A stretch of DNA of 64,000 bases, taken from positions 13,660,961 to 13,724,960 of the forward strand of contig NC_081149.1 in assembly GCF_958295425.1 (NCBI RefSeq). Reading direction: 5' to 3'. Origin of the DNA: Solea solea. Taxonomy: Eukaryota; Chordata; Actinopteri; Pleuronectiformes; Soleidae. The translations under genes were made by a program, and so were the position numbers. How positions within the stretch are numbered: position 1 is the first letter of the stretch; every line of letters begins with the position of its first letter. The notes below the pieces were generated by a model. That model was not told the origin of the DNA and did not search any database. It saw only the letters and a list, made by a program, of their open reading frames with translations. Positions 36,091 through 49,646 of the stretch are shown here, piece after piece.

Positions 36091-39000
36091 ACCTTTATCA
36101 TCTCAGCTGTAATACACAACTAGATGTGGTGCTTTTCAGTATTACCCTTTCTTTTTTTTATTATTATGTCACTTCTTTCATCCTCATTTGTCACAGATAG
36201 TGTACAAGAGGGCATTCACTTCAACCCGAAAGAACCACACCAGGAGCATTAACACTCCAGGGAAAGGTTCCACTGGACTAAACAAGGCTGGTGAGGACAC
36301 ACCCTAAAACACCTCTAATGCTCTGCTAATTATGCCGACTTATTCAGTATGTTTTGCCTGTGCCCTGAGGAGATCTCAGCTGAGTTGAAAACACACAGGT
36401 GGCCTGTCAGACGTCAGCCATGCACGCCTACTGTCGATACTGCCCGCTGTTGGCAAACTCCACATTTAAATGAAAAGATCCGTCTTCAGGACAGATTACT
36501 GCAGGGCTGAACAGTATTCCTCCAGCCCTCTGCGCACCTGTTGCTGTTGACACTGGAGTGAGGTCAGTCAAAGATTGTTTTCTTTGTTGCCATCACATGA
36601 CCCTTGGTTTGTTACGGTGGGGATGGGAGCTGGCAGCAGAAGGCAGGAGAAGTTAAAAAGCAGTGGCCTCTTAACCAAGGCTGTATTCCTGAGGGAGAGT
36701 TGATGCATTTATTGCCTATGTAGTCGAATGGAAACAAGCTCGTCCCCTGTGACAGCGAGTGTAGAAAGATGCTTCTCATCAACGCCGGCTAACTGCATGT
36801 CTGTGCACGCTAACGCAAAACAACGCAGGCTAAAAAAAGCAACCGAACCGCTGAGACTTCATTTTATATATAAACCCGTGCTAATCTTCTGGAGCCCAAA
36901 ACTGATTGCGACGCTATATGACTTTTGTCCCTCAGAGGATATACTGTGTCTTCATACAGCCACTGTTGCCACGGGCTACCTTTTGCATCAGACTGTAGCA
37001 AGGGATGCTGAGACGACGACAGGTTACAGTTAATGGGAGAATTCACCGTAATGCTGTCGCCTATTTATTCCTATGCCTCTGCACCTTCTGACAGCCGGCG
37101 GGCCGAGGCGCTAGGCCCACGGCTCATACTTTCCACTCTAGCGTATCTTGTCATACGCAACCTCTAACACACACACACACACACAGAGCGAATCTCTAGT
37201 GAATCTCTGCAGACACACAGACACGGTGACATTTTCTTTGAGCAGCATGTCACAAAAAAGAAAAAAAAACAAACAACGAGGACATTTCTTAAAATGTGGT
37301 ACAGACATTCACTCAAGGAGACTGTGATGAGAATCGGGTGATCAAAGGTCAAGGTCACGATGGCCTCGCACAACTGTTTCCTTTTCTAATCTTGGGAATG
37401 CGTAATCCTATGGACCCTTTTAGAAAGGCTTTTTCAAATGACACTGTGGCCTCACAAAAACATGATTTTGTCCTCCTTAAATAATATATTGAATAATACA
37501 GTATGTGTTATATGAGCCTGGAAAAGTGTTATGCGTTAGTTGGTGGGCAGTCTTGCTAGTTTCATTTTGATTACGTCCATCCTTTTATCAGATTAAACAT
37601 TGTTTTGTCCAACATTATTTTTATTTGATCTGATCATCGTAGCAGCATTTCCTTTATAATTATTATTATTATTATAATGTCCTCCTCCTGCTGCTGCTCG
37701 CCTGTTATTTTAAGTGACAAGGAAAGTCAAAAGATCAGAACATAACATTGATTACCTGAGCTCTCAGGTGTAATGCTGAGCCCGCTCTCTGATGCAGGGA
37801 CACTCTTAATTGGCGTGCCGCCTCTCTCCAGTTACCTGCTCCCCTCTGTGGACATGGAAAACTTGCCCCGCTTTTGGTCCGCGCTCGCCTTCACGAGAGA
37901 TCACTTCCATTACAAATAGGGTTTCTTGTACATCGCATTAATTAGACCGCAGTCATGACCCAGACCTTTTCTTTGGCATCATCCCAGGGAAGGATGGCTT
38001 ATGTTTGCTGAGTTGTACAATATAAACGTTGTGTATTGCGCTTGTTTTACAATATATACTATTTCGGGCACTGATTTTGTTTGCTTTTAAACTGATAGGG
38101 CAATACATAGTATGTGTGGTGTCTGTGTTTTCTGACTTTGGAGCTCTAGAAACTTGTCTATCACGTCAATCTTGGTCTCTCTCTCTCGCTCGCTGTCTCT
38201 CACTGTCTCTTTCCCCTGAGGACTTTGTAATCAAAAGTCACATGTCACCTCCCGCGGAACATCAGCTGCGTTGTTTTCCTTATGCCAGACCTGCTTAAAC
38301 CAAACATAAGCCACCTCTGTAATCTCAGGACAGGCAGGTCAGGGGGAGAATATTGTGCTGTGACATAAAGAATAATCTCCTTGTTAGGATAAATTGAATT
38401 CTGAGGACAGTGAAGAGGTCACTTGTTGTTTTTTTTAGCATGGAGTAGCTGTTATTTGAGAAAAAATATCAGTTTATTCATGACAAAAAACACCAAGAAA
38501 ATGTCTGAATGCTGGTTGGTCAGCGAGTGAAAAACAAGTGTTATCATTTGTGCATAAAACAAGTAAAATCAGTTGTTTTTTTTTCTTAAACACTTCTCTT
38601 TATTCGTCTTTAAAGCTCAGTACACGGTGTTTCGATGTGACTTGGACAATTCCCCATATATTTCTCAATCCCGTCCCTTACTTCATGGTTTGTCGTGAAG
38701 AATTCAGCGTCCCGCAGCCAGATGTCATGAAAAACAAAGGAAAAAAAGTTTGTGTCCCAGTAAACATGCACCTGTGACGTCTGAAGACAAGGAGATAATC
38801 TCATCTAGGAAAAGGGAGCTGGTGATGATATCGACCATCTGCTTCATCTGTGGGGGATTTGATTGGCTCGCTGCAGCAGAGCAGAGCCGAGCAGTGAGGA
38901 TGATTAGGCCTCCCTGGTGTCCCGTTCCACTGGGTGCCAGGCTCGGTGTCATCATTGATTGGGTCGTCTAATCTTGTCCTGTCTGAATTCAATCTAAAGT

Positions 39001-42000
39001 GGCTTGGAGGAGGATGATCGCATTCCGCTTTGTGTTGTCTCCTGATTTTGTGTGCTTTGTAGAGAGTCTTGCACCAAATTCCTACTTCCTACTTTTTTTT
39101 TTTATAATTAATGCGATGTCTTTCATGGCTCTGGGCGGAGATCTGCACCTCCAGTGGCACCACTTCTGTCTCACATTAAGTGATCTAAACTGGGTTTAAT
39201 AATATACATCTAACCCCAACATGGTGATGAATAATTAATGATTATAAACTCACTAGGTTTAAGTAAGGAAATAAATGTAACTGCAGGTTTACTGTCTACT
39301 GTTAACATGTCAAAATTGCATAAATTAAATGTAAATATCGGCAAGTGTCAACAAGCAAATTGATAACACTTTACAACAGCGATATGGCAATGACATTGTG
39401 ATCATTTTCTATAAAAGAGGTAATATTACCGTAATAATGTCTTACTTTTGATTCAGTTTCCGGATTTGTAAAGGAAGCAGTTTGGCCAAAAGAACAGTCA
39501 CATGTTTTTACTGTTATTTCCAAAGTGATCGTCGGGTATTATTACCATGTTGTTACTAGCAAATGTAATGCACACTTATATTACGCAAATACTATGTTCA
39601 GCCCCCAAATTATTTTGTTAAAAATATTCTAACATAATCCGTCTTGTAAATGCCCAACAACTCATTACAAGTTCTCCCAAATCTCTCTCTGTCAATATTA
39701 CCCCCTCAAATACCCATTACACATACAATTGCTTAATCTTGTGAGCAAGAAGAGTTTGTTTCCAAGTTTCTTTCTCTCCGTCTCTGTCTGCACTCCAGAG
39801 GCCGGAGCTGACGCTGCCGGTTGCCCAGATATTGTTATAGTAACCCCGGCTGTTGGCCTTTTAGTGGCTCTTTTATGTTGTGGCTGCTTCGTCCTGAGGG
39901 GCCCGATGTACCACACATCCAGTGGAAAGATGCCGGCTCCATTCACAAAACCACGTCCGTGCCACTGAGGGAGAGCTCTGCGAGTGTGGTTCAGAGCAGG
40001 GTATAAGAGACACGAGCGTGTCAATCCCCAGAGAAGACTGTAGGAGAAGTGACACTGTAAGTCGTTTTGAACTTATTGCCAGTGTTACATTATTAGTGTG
40101 CTGCGTCATTCGTATAAAAATGGGCTCTATACCTCCCTTAAAGATCCCTTAAAAGTTGTAAAACCCACTTGAGCAGTAGAATTTGCTTCTGATACTACTC
40201 CTAAACCTGTCCAGCGGAAATTCGTTTTCCCAGTTTCTGTGCATTTGCATGTTACAGAGCTCATTCGCCAATGACTGGCAACAGTTTATATTTAAAAGTA
40301 ATGCGTCCCCAGTGTTAAACTCTTATGTGTGAATGCATTTGTGTATAAATGGAAGAGATCACACATACCAAAGTCCTCACACTTTTGCAGATGCTTTCGT
40401 CTTATAAAAAGAACATGAGAATATTTCGATTATTTTACAGCCGGGACAGCATCAATGTCAATGCCGTCAATGCATACACATATTGGCCGGCGAGAGCAGT
40501 TTGGCGGTAACCTTTGTTGCTGAAGGGCTGGACGCGGTTCAGCATGTATCCGTGTCTCATCAGCTGTCCTCGTAAACAAGCCCCTCTCAAGTATCTGCCG
40601 TCCTTAAAAATTCTCCACCCTTACAATCGCCGTGTTTATGGAATAGTTTCGCATCCTATTATTATTTCAGTGTTCAGTGTACAGAGTTAAAGGGTTAAAG
40701 TTTCTTATCTCATCAGGGACGCTGAAGAATGACGAAGGAAAGAGAGACGCGCTGCTGATCTGACGCGTCACTTTCAGCCCCGGCCAGCGTAATTAGTTTG
40801 AACCGTTTTCGAACGGATCGATATTACCAGCAGAGCGTGTTATAATGGAGCCAGACATCATACATGGAGGTCAAGAATCAGTGTTGTTGTTGTTGTTGTT
40901 GTGCCTCCATTAAAGGGCGACAGTGTGACACCTCACCGGGCTAAATTCTCTCAGTGTGAGCTGCGACTGGCCAAGAGCCAACAGTGAACATAAAGTAGGT
41001 ATCACTTTTGTTTCCTGGCTCTGAACGGATTTGTCAAGGTTAGAGGAGCCACAGCCAGCGAGATAAAGGTCAGCGGCGCCAGTTATTGATGGTGATACAA
41101 CAATGTGACGGCAACCCCCCCACACCGAGAGTGTGTCTGACTCCGAATACAGCTGCATGTTTGAATGAAGAACGGGGAATAAATGCAATGAACGGTTAAA
41201 AAAGAAAAGAAAAAAGAAAGTAGTTAGTTAACTGACAAACACACTTGCTTGTAAGCGCTGGTGTCTTTGTGCCAAATTCCTTTTTGTTGCTGCTTATGTG
41301 TGAGCAGACACACCCGCCACGGATAAATATACATATTGTCTTTCAGCAGGCTCGGGGAATGGAAAAAGCCTGAATCCTGTCCAACATATTGTACCTGCTG
41401 GATTCTCCTATTCCTCCCTCGAGTGTCATGAGACACTCAGCTGTCAAAGATATGGAGCCAAAATGAGTGTCGAGAGTCGTGTGTGTGTGTGTGTGTGTGA
41501 GAGAGGGAGAGGGAGAGGGAGAGAGAGAGGAAGCATTTGTATTTGTGTTTGTGTGGAGGTGTAAGGTCAATATAGTTCATGTAAGCAAAGGAAAACAATC
41601 AGGCAAAAACAAAAATGAAAGCGGGGGTTATGAGGTTTGAAGAGGCTACAGTTTGGGGTTAAATTAAAAGTGCTTTTCTTTTTAGCTATTAAAGGGTGTA
41701 AAGAATAATGCACCCGTTGACAAATGAATAAACACAAACTATAAAAAGAAGTGAGCCCCCAAATGATACTAAAAATAATTTGAAATTCCTAGTATGATAG
41801 GAGACACATTTCGAGAGGTGTTTGACCGTCACTCGCCGGACATCTGCTTCACACACATGATGATGGGTGTGGCAAAAATGTTCTGGATTACAACCTTGAG
41901 TGTATTCTAATACCTCTGACACTGAAATCAGGCTATTTTTTGAGGGATTGAATGGATTATTACAGGGGCATCACAACATTTCTGACTATTTTGAACCGCC

Positions 42001-42747
42001 GCTTTTGTGACACCCGATATTATTTTGAATGGGTAAAGCAGCCGTCCCAACTACCTTTTATGCAAACTTCATCTTATACTCAAAGATGACCCCATCTCCC
42101 ATCTGTAGGTCCTGATCCAGTCACAGGAAATGACTGTTAAAATCACTCTATGCTTTTCTCTATGCGCCACACACTCCCTCGTCAAACGGCTGCCATCATT
42201 GACTATCTGGCTGCATGAGACAGCCGGACTTCGCCGCACCGTCAAAAACCCACTGCGGGCCTTATGCAATTGTCAGAATTATGTAATTACCACATTTGAT
42301 CCGGCCCAATTCTAGGAAAAAGCACTTTGTCTTTTCCAAGTTTATGTCGTCTGTAGTGCAAGGCTTTAAATCACACTACGGATGACAATGTGGGAAGTAA
42401 TAATGATAATATATATTTCCTAAAACACTGTTTAATTTCCAAAGTGACCTGAAAGTACTGGATCGCAGGCTCAGAGCGGCTGTTACAAAGCCCAGGCCAC
42501 CATCAAGCACATCACCACATCCATTAGACTTGGCTCCCGTCCTTGGAGAAAAGCTGGCAGTCTGCAGGTTCTGTCCCACTTCCAGTGGCAATAAGTCATT
42601 TTGACTGAGTGGTTACAGTCCACGGACGTCACTGCTAACTACAGCTTTATTTTACTGTCAGAATTATTGTGCCGCTTTCTCGGAAGTCACACGAAAGATG
42701 GTGATTTAAGCGGTCAATGAGGTGATATTTTCTCTGATCTCTTGCAG
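36091..42747. other. Gene-poor interval between map2k6 and kcnj2, part 3
   Basis: No supported gene. Contains AC (about 37166-37184) and GT/GA (41479-41530) microsatellites. Several blocks of mixed composition lack repeats (about 37770-38010, 38800-38965 and 42060-42310) and could be conserved non-coding elements. Open frames here, including a 101-codon one at 36728-37033, have no recognisable homology. Confidence 0.35.
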
Positions 42748-42921
42748 GAAGTGCCAAAAATAATATGCTCGCAAGAGAAGGGATTTCAGGGGGTCACCAA
42801 AAGTTCACGCTGATTTCCCAACAAGTGCGCTTGAAGAGATCCATGTCAACAGTCATTTGTTCGTCTCTTCGTGGTAAAGAAGGGGCCTACGCCTTCATCA
42901 TCTCCAAATACCCGATTTACA
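42748..42921 (+). other. Exon-like open segment of unknown identity
   Basis: A pyrimidine-rich acceptor (TTTTCTCTGATCTCTTGCAG) is followed by 174 bases open in one frame and a strong donor (ACA|GTAAGTC). The frame reads through residues such as MLAREGISGGHQKFTLISQQ and GKEGAYAFIISKYPIY. I do not recognise the peptide. It could be an exon of an unannotated gene or non-coding RNA, or chance. Confidence 0.2.
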
Positions 42922-45900
42922 GTAAGTCAGCCATGCTCGGTGACCTCAACTTTGACAACCACAAAGTCCTCGCCGAGCTGAGACATAACACCAGAGACTG
43001 GTCATTTCTTATGATATAATACCTTTTATAAATATGTTCAGGAAAGACGGGACACACTTCCTCCTGAGGAACAAAAAAAAAAAAATGTGCCAGCGATTTT
43101 AACACTCACTCGAAGTGACAGTGGCTGAGGTAAAACAGGAGTTTCTGAGCTTTTATGAGGGGTAACGGGAGGACACATGCTACACTTAAACACGCAGTCA
43201 TACATTTACTTTTTATTTGGTTCATGCTAAGGTTTGGAGCATGGAATATGTCTGATGTCTAATTGCCTCTTTGTGTATGGAAACGGTTGCCGTATTTGAC
43301 ACTAAACCGATAAATCGCCGCCGCGTGTCACATGTTGCTTTGGCTGCTTATGTTTTTATTCGCCCATCGAATCTACGGGTCAAGCATGTTGATAGGCAAG
43401 TTCAGGCGAAGAGACATCATCATCATCATCATCATCAACATCGACAGGAGCTTTGTAGGCTTTGACACTGGCTGTCAATTTCTTTCAAACAGAGCCTCCA
43501 CTGAGCAGTGACCGTCCATCCTTAAATGAGACCAAGTCTTTTTTTTTTTAAAAGGAACCAGATATTGAAACTGTCCAAATGCTTGTAGATTTAGATGCTT
43601 TAAAAAAAATGGCCAAGAAGTTTCCATGAGGTTTTGAGATTGAAGCAGCAAGAGGCAGATTTAGTGGAATTACTTTTATAAACAGACAAAAAAAAGAAAG
43701 AAAAGACAAGTCCCCATTTTCACTCAAAGTCAGAGCTTTGAAGCCGTTTCATTGGCTAATGTGGAAAAAGCCCAGAGGCAGCACCCACTTTCTAGAAAAC
43801 CGGATCAGATCGGCTCACTGCCGACCCGCGGACATTTCTGATCGATAGGTCCCCCGAGTGCGTCTCATACCGCCATGGAAACAAACTAAATATGCTGATC
43901 ATGATATGGATCACACATTGTTTAACAGGATTTTATGAATAATGTTGCCAACGCTGGCTGAATCCTCTGTATCGGTTTGTTATGCAACCTGCTGTGTGTG
44001 TCCATGTGGTTTTGTTCACGGGTCGCACGAGCTACAAATGAATCAATTCTCTTCTAAGTTGCAGATGCACAGATGACTGGAATCATGGTGATTGTTAGAT
44101 CCACACATGGATCGGGTCACAGCTTTTCTTTCTGAGGAAGAAATCTCGGCCTCGCTTTAAATTCCCCGTAGGTGTGAGAGTGAGAGCGAATGCTGTGCTC
44201 GTCTCTATATGTCAGCTGGGATTGGCTCCAGCTCCCTGCGACCCTCATAAAGGAGGATAAAGCAGTATAGACGATGACTGAAATCAAAGTAAATGATGGC
44301 GTGAGCTTACACGGGCTGCAGAGTCTCAATCAAAATGCAAATCCCTGGAAAAGTCTGCCTCTTTTGTTCCAGTTAACATGGAATGATGGGAACAAATTCT
44401 TCACAATTCCTGTATACGCACAGTATTATCCATTGACATGTGTGCTTGCAATCAATTCCCGTCAGCTTCATAACGCTTTTGTTACATTTTTTTATTGAAA
44501 AAAGAGGATAAACTGTAATATCAATATACAGTATTTGCTTTCTAATTTACAAAAGATAAAAAAAAAAAAAAAAAAAATTATCTGCATAGTCTAGTTTGCA
44601 CAGAAAGGTGGGAAGGCCCTGGAAGTGTCAATCTGAGAACGGATCAAATGTCTTCATAGATTTCCTTGCCAGAGAAACGGGACCCAAGCCTGCGCGTGTC
44701 ACAACAACACGGGACAGAAATAAATCAAGTCCAGCCTTGTGTTCGACTGAAGTCAGGTTTCTGATTGTGAGTGAGTATTAATCGATGGACCTGATCTTCA
44801 GTCAGATGAAGAAAGGGCCCATTCAGAAATCGAACTTGACAAGACCTGCAGTTGCAACGCGAGAGGGTTTGATCCGTGATGCCAAGAACACTGATGTTAA
44901 TATAAACAAGAGACTACGTTAAAACCAACTCACATGAATCATAGATTCAACATGCAATCACTGTTAGATGAGGAAAAGTCCAGGTCTTAAATCAACAACT
45001 AACAGATGAGTTAAGGTTGTCTCTTTAATATATTATGTACACATTTGGCTTTTTTTCTTTCTTTTTTTTTCTTTAGTGGAAAAACAAAACAAAAACAACA
45101 ACAACAACAACAAACAGTTTCTGTTGCTTTTCAGAGGGAATTCTCTGGTGAGGAAAACAAAGTGCATTGAAGCTTTGGAGAGCACACAGACAGAATAATC
45201 CTTGTCTACATCTAGAAATAACAGTATAGGCTGCTTCTGCAATCTTCAAAGTGGATACTTTAAGAGACAAATAATACATTTTGGCTCCTAGATTTCTCTC
45301 TAAACATACAAATATGTAACTTAGCAGCACTTATCAAAAACATTCATCACCTCGGCTCAGGCCAGAGCTTCCTGTCACATTCTGCCACCGACTGTATTGC
45401 ACGTTAAAAAAAAACACGACGAAGACTTGTGAGAAGTGTCCGTAAACTCTCTTTTTCTCTTTGTGGAATCTAATGCAGCGTGTGCTCAGTCAAAGAGACA
45501 GCAAAAGACGCTATACTCAGAAAAAGAAGACAGAAGATGTGTTGTGTATTTGTGCTCTCGCTCTCACACCGAGACCGTCGCGCTGAAATAACATCGGACC
45601 TACACTTTGCTCCGAGACCAGCTCATTCACAAACGGTAGCCTTATTTATCCACGTGGTTGAACGTTTACGTCAGTCAGTCACTTTGAAACAGGATTAAAT
45701 AAATGTCTAGTTTGAATTATGTTCGTCATTGAAATGAAAGATTATTTTAGAGATAAACCGTGCGTGACATTCAGGCCACACTCACTCACTCACACACAAA
45801 CTTGTTTTTATATGTTAGTGAGGACACATCATAGACATAATGCATTCCCTAACCCCCTTACCCTTACCTTAGCTATAACAACTAAGGGCCTAACTCTAAC

Positions 45901-46322
45901 TCTGAAAGCAGAGTCTTAAGCCCTTAAAATGGTCAGGCCTGGTCAAAATGTCCTCACAAAGATATAAACACACACACACACACACACACACATTTTCCGT
46001 ACAGGATGATCAATGCAAAATGTGTAAAGTGGAAATATGCACTTGAATAAATTAACTAATGTGGTCAATCCAATTACTATCCTACCTCATGATTTAGCTT
46101 AATAAGTGACGGTATCTAACCCATTTGTAGGTTTGCGTAACAAGGTAATTTAACACCAAACACTTTGACCATATACGGTATAATGATTGTATTTCCTCTG
46201 TGACTTGAGCGTGACTTTGTGCATAGAGCATTTGGAGCGCAAATCTCAGTCTTCGCGCTTTACTGACAGCAATCAGAGCTCAACACGCCCTGTGGTACTG
46301 TTTGAACCTCCTTTCCCTGCAT
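42922..46322. other. Gene-poor interval and probable kcnj2 3' UTR
   Basis: The kcnj2 3' UTR must begin at 46322 and run leftward, but its end cannot be fixed. Contains CAT (43415-43436) and CA (45968-45992) microsatellites, a poly-A run near 44559-44578, and a copy of the LINE/SINE tail repeat (about 44195-44278). A non-repetitive block at about 43740-43970 is a candidate conserved element. Confidence 0.35.
44195..44278. repeat. Fish LINE/SINE 3' tail repeat, second copy
   Basis: TGTCAGCTGGGATTGGCTCC and CCCTGCGACCCTCATAAAGG followed by AGGATAAAGCAGTATAGA match the teleost tail repeat also present at 11800-11945. Confidence 0.6.
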
Positions 46323-47639
46323 TCATATTTCTGATTCCGCCGTCAGAGGTCTAGATTCTAACGGTACAGTGTCCAGATTGCATTCAGAGTCTGACACCTC
46401 GTCTGTGTTTGTGTACTCGGGTGCGTCGACCTCCTCGGCACTCTTCGGCCTGTTCACGTCTTCCTCAAACTCTTCCTCCATCTCGACCTTTTCAAGAGCC
46501 ACCTCGTTCTCGTAGCAAAAGGAGTTCCTCAAGCTGGAGGTGTCGGACTTTTTCTCAGCGAGTTCCCTGGCACTGCAGGCGGGCGTGCTGGGCACCTCGT
46601 AGGTGTTGTCGAAGCGAGAGTAGTCCACTCTGTAGTAGTTCTTTTCTTCAAAGAGCACCGGCTCGAAGCGGTAGCCCCACAAAATCTCGCCTGCCACATA
46701 TGAGCTCCGACACTGGGTGGTCATGGCCGTGGCCTCCACCATGCCTTCCAGAATCACTACTATCTCAAACTCTGATGTCTCCAAATCCTGTTTGCTCATC
46801 TCATGGAAGGGGCTGTCCTCGTCGATCTCATGCACAATCGTGATTGGAGACACCAGGAATATTCTGTCAATGCCACTGTCGAAGCCCACGTCGATGTCCA
46901 CCTGATCCAGAGGGATGAACTCTCCCTCTGCAGTGGTACGGGACCTGAGGAGCTGAGCCCTGACGTGGGCCTCCACCAAGTGACTCTTTCGCAGGTTTCC
47001 CACGCGCCACATCAGGCACAGTTTGCCGTCCCTCATGGCCACTGTGGCGAAGTGGCTGAACACCAGGGTCTCATTCCTCTTTTTGGGCTTGGCCATCTTG
47101 GCCATGACAGCACCAATGATGAAAGCATCAATGATGCAGCCCAAAATGCTTTGGAAGACGACAATGAAGACAGCGACGGGGCACTCCTCTGTCACATAGC
47201 GATAACCGTAGCCGATTGTCGTTTGGGTCTCCACTGAGAACAAGAACGCAGCGGTGAAGCTGTCCACGTTGGAGACGCACTTCTGAGTCGTACTCTCTAA
47301 GTCCCCGTAAGAGAGGGCTACCAACCAGAAGACGAAGCCAAAAAACAACCACGATACCAGGAAAGAAAGGCAGAATACCAGCAGCATCCAGCGCCAGCGA
47401 ATGTCCACACAGGTGGTGAAGATATCTGCCAGGTACCGCTGGCCCTTTTCACTCATATTGATAAACTGCACATTGCAGTGGCCGTCTTTCCTCACGAAGC
47501 GGCTCTGACGATGTTGCTCTGTGTGCACCTTGTTGACCTTGCCATTTCCGTAGCCGTTCGGGACAGCGATGGTGGCCAGCTTCATGCCGTCTTCCTCAGA
47601 GGACACAATGCTGTAGCGGTGGCTTCGCACACTCCCCAT
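46323..47639 (-). CDS. kcnj2: Inward-rectifier potassium channel 2 (Kir2.1)
   Basis: A single coding exon of 438 residues, starting at the ATG at 47639-47637 that gives the family N-terminus [20 protein letters not shown]. The open frame continues 62 codons upstream but has no in-frame ATG there, so the longer form is rejected. Kir2.1 carries strong inward-rectifier K+ current that sets resting potential in heart, muscle and neurons. Visible are the slide helix and M1 (about 82-110), the pore [10 protein letters not shown] with TIGYG at 141-145, M2 with the rectification-controller Asp171 (CIIDAFIIG), basic PIP2-binding KPKKR, the ER-export motif FCYENEV (374-380) and a C-terminal PDZ ligand ESEI. 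All diagnostic residues are intact. It converges on map2k6 and is on the same strand as kcnj16, upstream of which it lies in human, but inverted here. Confidence 0.96.
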   Translation of the reverse strand: MGSVRSHRYSIVSSEEDGMKLATIAVPNGYGNGKVNKVHTEQHRQSRFVRKDGHCNVQFINMSEKGQRYLADIFTTCVDIRWRWMLLVFCLSFLVSWLFFGFVFWLVALSYGDLESTTQKCVSNVDSFTAAFLFSVETQTTIGYGYRYVTEECPVAVFIVVFQSILGCIIDAFIIGAVMAKMAKPKKRNETLVFSHFATVAMRDGKLCLMWRVGNLRKSHLVEAHVRAQLLRSRTTAEGEFIPLDQVDIDVGFDSGIDRIFLVSPITIVHEIDEDSPFHEMSKQDLETSEFEIVVILEGMVEATAMTTQCRSSYVAGEILWGYRFEPVLFEEKNYYRVDYSRFDNTYEVPSTPACSARELAEKKSDTSSLRNSFCYENEVALEKVEMEEEFEEDVNRPKSAEEVDAPEYTNTDEVSDSECNLDTVPLESRPLTAESEI

Positions 47640-47885
47640 TACTTCTGCCTGGGAGGGCTGGGCCGATTCTGCTTTGGACAACAGTCTGAGTTTTTGGTAG
47701 AAGCGGTGGAGAAACAGTTTTGAAATGATCCCGGGGACAAACTGGAGCAGAAAATGTGGACAACAGGATGAGATCCTGCGGGGGAACTGGGGAGGAACCT
47801 GTGTTTCTGCAGGAGTGCCGTGCACTTTGGTGAGGGCAGGTCACTGCTCTCTGTTGGCTGATTTGGACCTCATCAGTGAAGTGGG
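47640..47885 (-). other. kcnj2: kcnj2 5' UTR part of exon 2
   Basis: The minus strand has acceptor GTTATTTCCACAG|CCCAC at 47886-47887, so the coding exon probably begins at 47885 with about 245 bases of leader. An out-of-frame ATG (ACTGATGAGG) near 47874 could act as an upstream open frame. Confidence 0.6.
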
Positions 47886-47887
47886 CT

Positions 47888-49646
47888 GTGGAAATAACAG
47901 ACAGAGAGAAAAACAGTTTTAGAGTAATTGGCAGGAACCACGGCAAAGATCAGCACATGTTGGTGTGTGGTTACCTGCTGTTTAAATAATGGATTGTACA
48001 CTCAAAGTTAACTAATGCTTTTCTCGCATTTGCCGACAATACACACGGTGTATACAGAGTAAGCAAAAGAGAACTATTGTTTGTACATTATCAGTAATAG
48101 ATATAACACATTATTTGAGCACTTACAGAGGATGTTAACCCTGGTTAATGTAAGTATTAATTAGGCAGGTCAGTCCATGGGAAACTGAGTCAAATTACAG
48201 GTCAAGTTCATGTTAATTTTGTGAGCCACTGTAAATAAATACTATGCAAAACAAGTATCAGTATCTGAGCAGAGGCATCTGCATCTGATTTGCATGTGTC
48301 TGAAAACATGAAAATGAAACAATGACAAAAACAACAGTAACTTTGCAACATGTGTGCAACAGAATGACAAGGACAGCCAAATTCTAAAACTAACGGATCA
48401 GAAATCCACGTCATCCGTGCGCTGCTCGTGCCAAAGTAACCTTTGCTTCAGAAACTCATCTGAGTATCACAATAAAACATGAATACATAATTAAATAAAT
48501 GACATAAAGTCTAGTGGAGCCCTTACTTAACTTAACCACTCACGTTTCTTCAATTTACCAAACACAATACATAAATAAAGGAGAAATGTTTTGCTACCAC
48601 GGGTCTGTTGTGCAAGTGACGAGGGATAAGATGTGCAGGACGTGTTCCTAAATAACCGCACATCATCTTCACAAATGATGTCACAACTGGATTGACTACA
48701 AATAGCAACAAGTCGCGCACACACACACGCACACATATTAATATGGGGCTCATTCATTCATTCACACCTCGGACCACGCCAAACATTTTGTTTGTTGGAT
48801 TTCAGAGATTGTATTTGTCGAACTGAGTGCAGCGTTCATGACCACGAAACTGCACGGATCACTGTTGTCTTAGAGAGGAAAGAACATTTCATCTGCCGTA
48901 TAACCTGCAACAATATGGACACATTGTTCACAGTTTTCTTTCACAGTGGAGGGACAGGAAACTGTATGTAAACATGACATCAGACTTTTTGTTGCACTGA
49001 CATATTGACATCCCTCTCGCTCGAGTCACTACATCACCTCACTTGTAACTGCAGGCATAGGTGCACGGTGACAGGACAAGCTTCCAGAGGCTGCACGACC
49101 TGTGATTGTTTGTTTTGCATGTGTTCTCAATTAGTGCCAACAGCTGAGGCAGATGGAAACTAATTACATAAAGCTTTTTTTTTTTCTTTTGTTTAGCAGC
49201 AGCAGCAGCAGCAGCAGCAGCACACTAATCAATAACTTTGGCCAATCATTGGACAGATGCCTGGATGTTGCTGTTTGCAGCACAATGTTGTTTTTACACG
49301 GTGCTTATACAGTACTTCACATAATGTGTCACTACAAAAAAAAACAAAAAAATTAAAAATAAATTCCAGATTTTTAAGTCATGAATGTGCAGATGGTCCT
49401 TTAAACATAATGCACATGATGTCTCCTTAGTACCAGAGTGTTATTATTAGGTAGTAGTGGTAGCAAAATAAAATAATAATAATATAACAATGTAATAACA
49501 CTATGCAAGAAAAAAAACGTGACAAAAAATTCTGTTTTTGTCATTGTTTCAGTCAATTCACAATATCAATCCCCCCCCCCCCCACACACACACACAACGT
49601 ATCACTCATCACCTATAAATGAGTCTAAAACTTTAATTGCACCTAC
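47888..49646 (-). other. kcnj2: kcnj2 5' intron
   Basis: About 1.76 kb between the non-coding exon and the coding exon. This is the usual two-exon plan of KCNJ2. It contains an AGC trinucleotide repeat of about nine units (49195-49221) and a poly-C/CA run (49570-49596). No other gene seen. Confidence 0.55.

Noticed and set aside
36728..37033. 101-codon frame with a PVTASVERCFSS stretch recalling hAT transposase ends
   Set aside because: The likeness is limited to a few residues. No further transposase motifs or terminal repeats are present.
43415..43436. CAT repeat encoding a poly-His run
   Set aside because: A simple microsatellite in intergenic DNA. The short frame around it has no support.
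46409..47237. Two 144-residue plus-strand frames
   Set aside because: They are antisense to kcnj2, and their composition reflects its codon bias.
47640..47825. 62-residue N-terminal extension of Kir2.1
   Set aside because: The upstream frame is open but begins with GTG, and no in-frame ATG exists there. The family N-terminus starts at the ATG at 47639.
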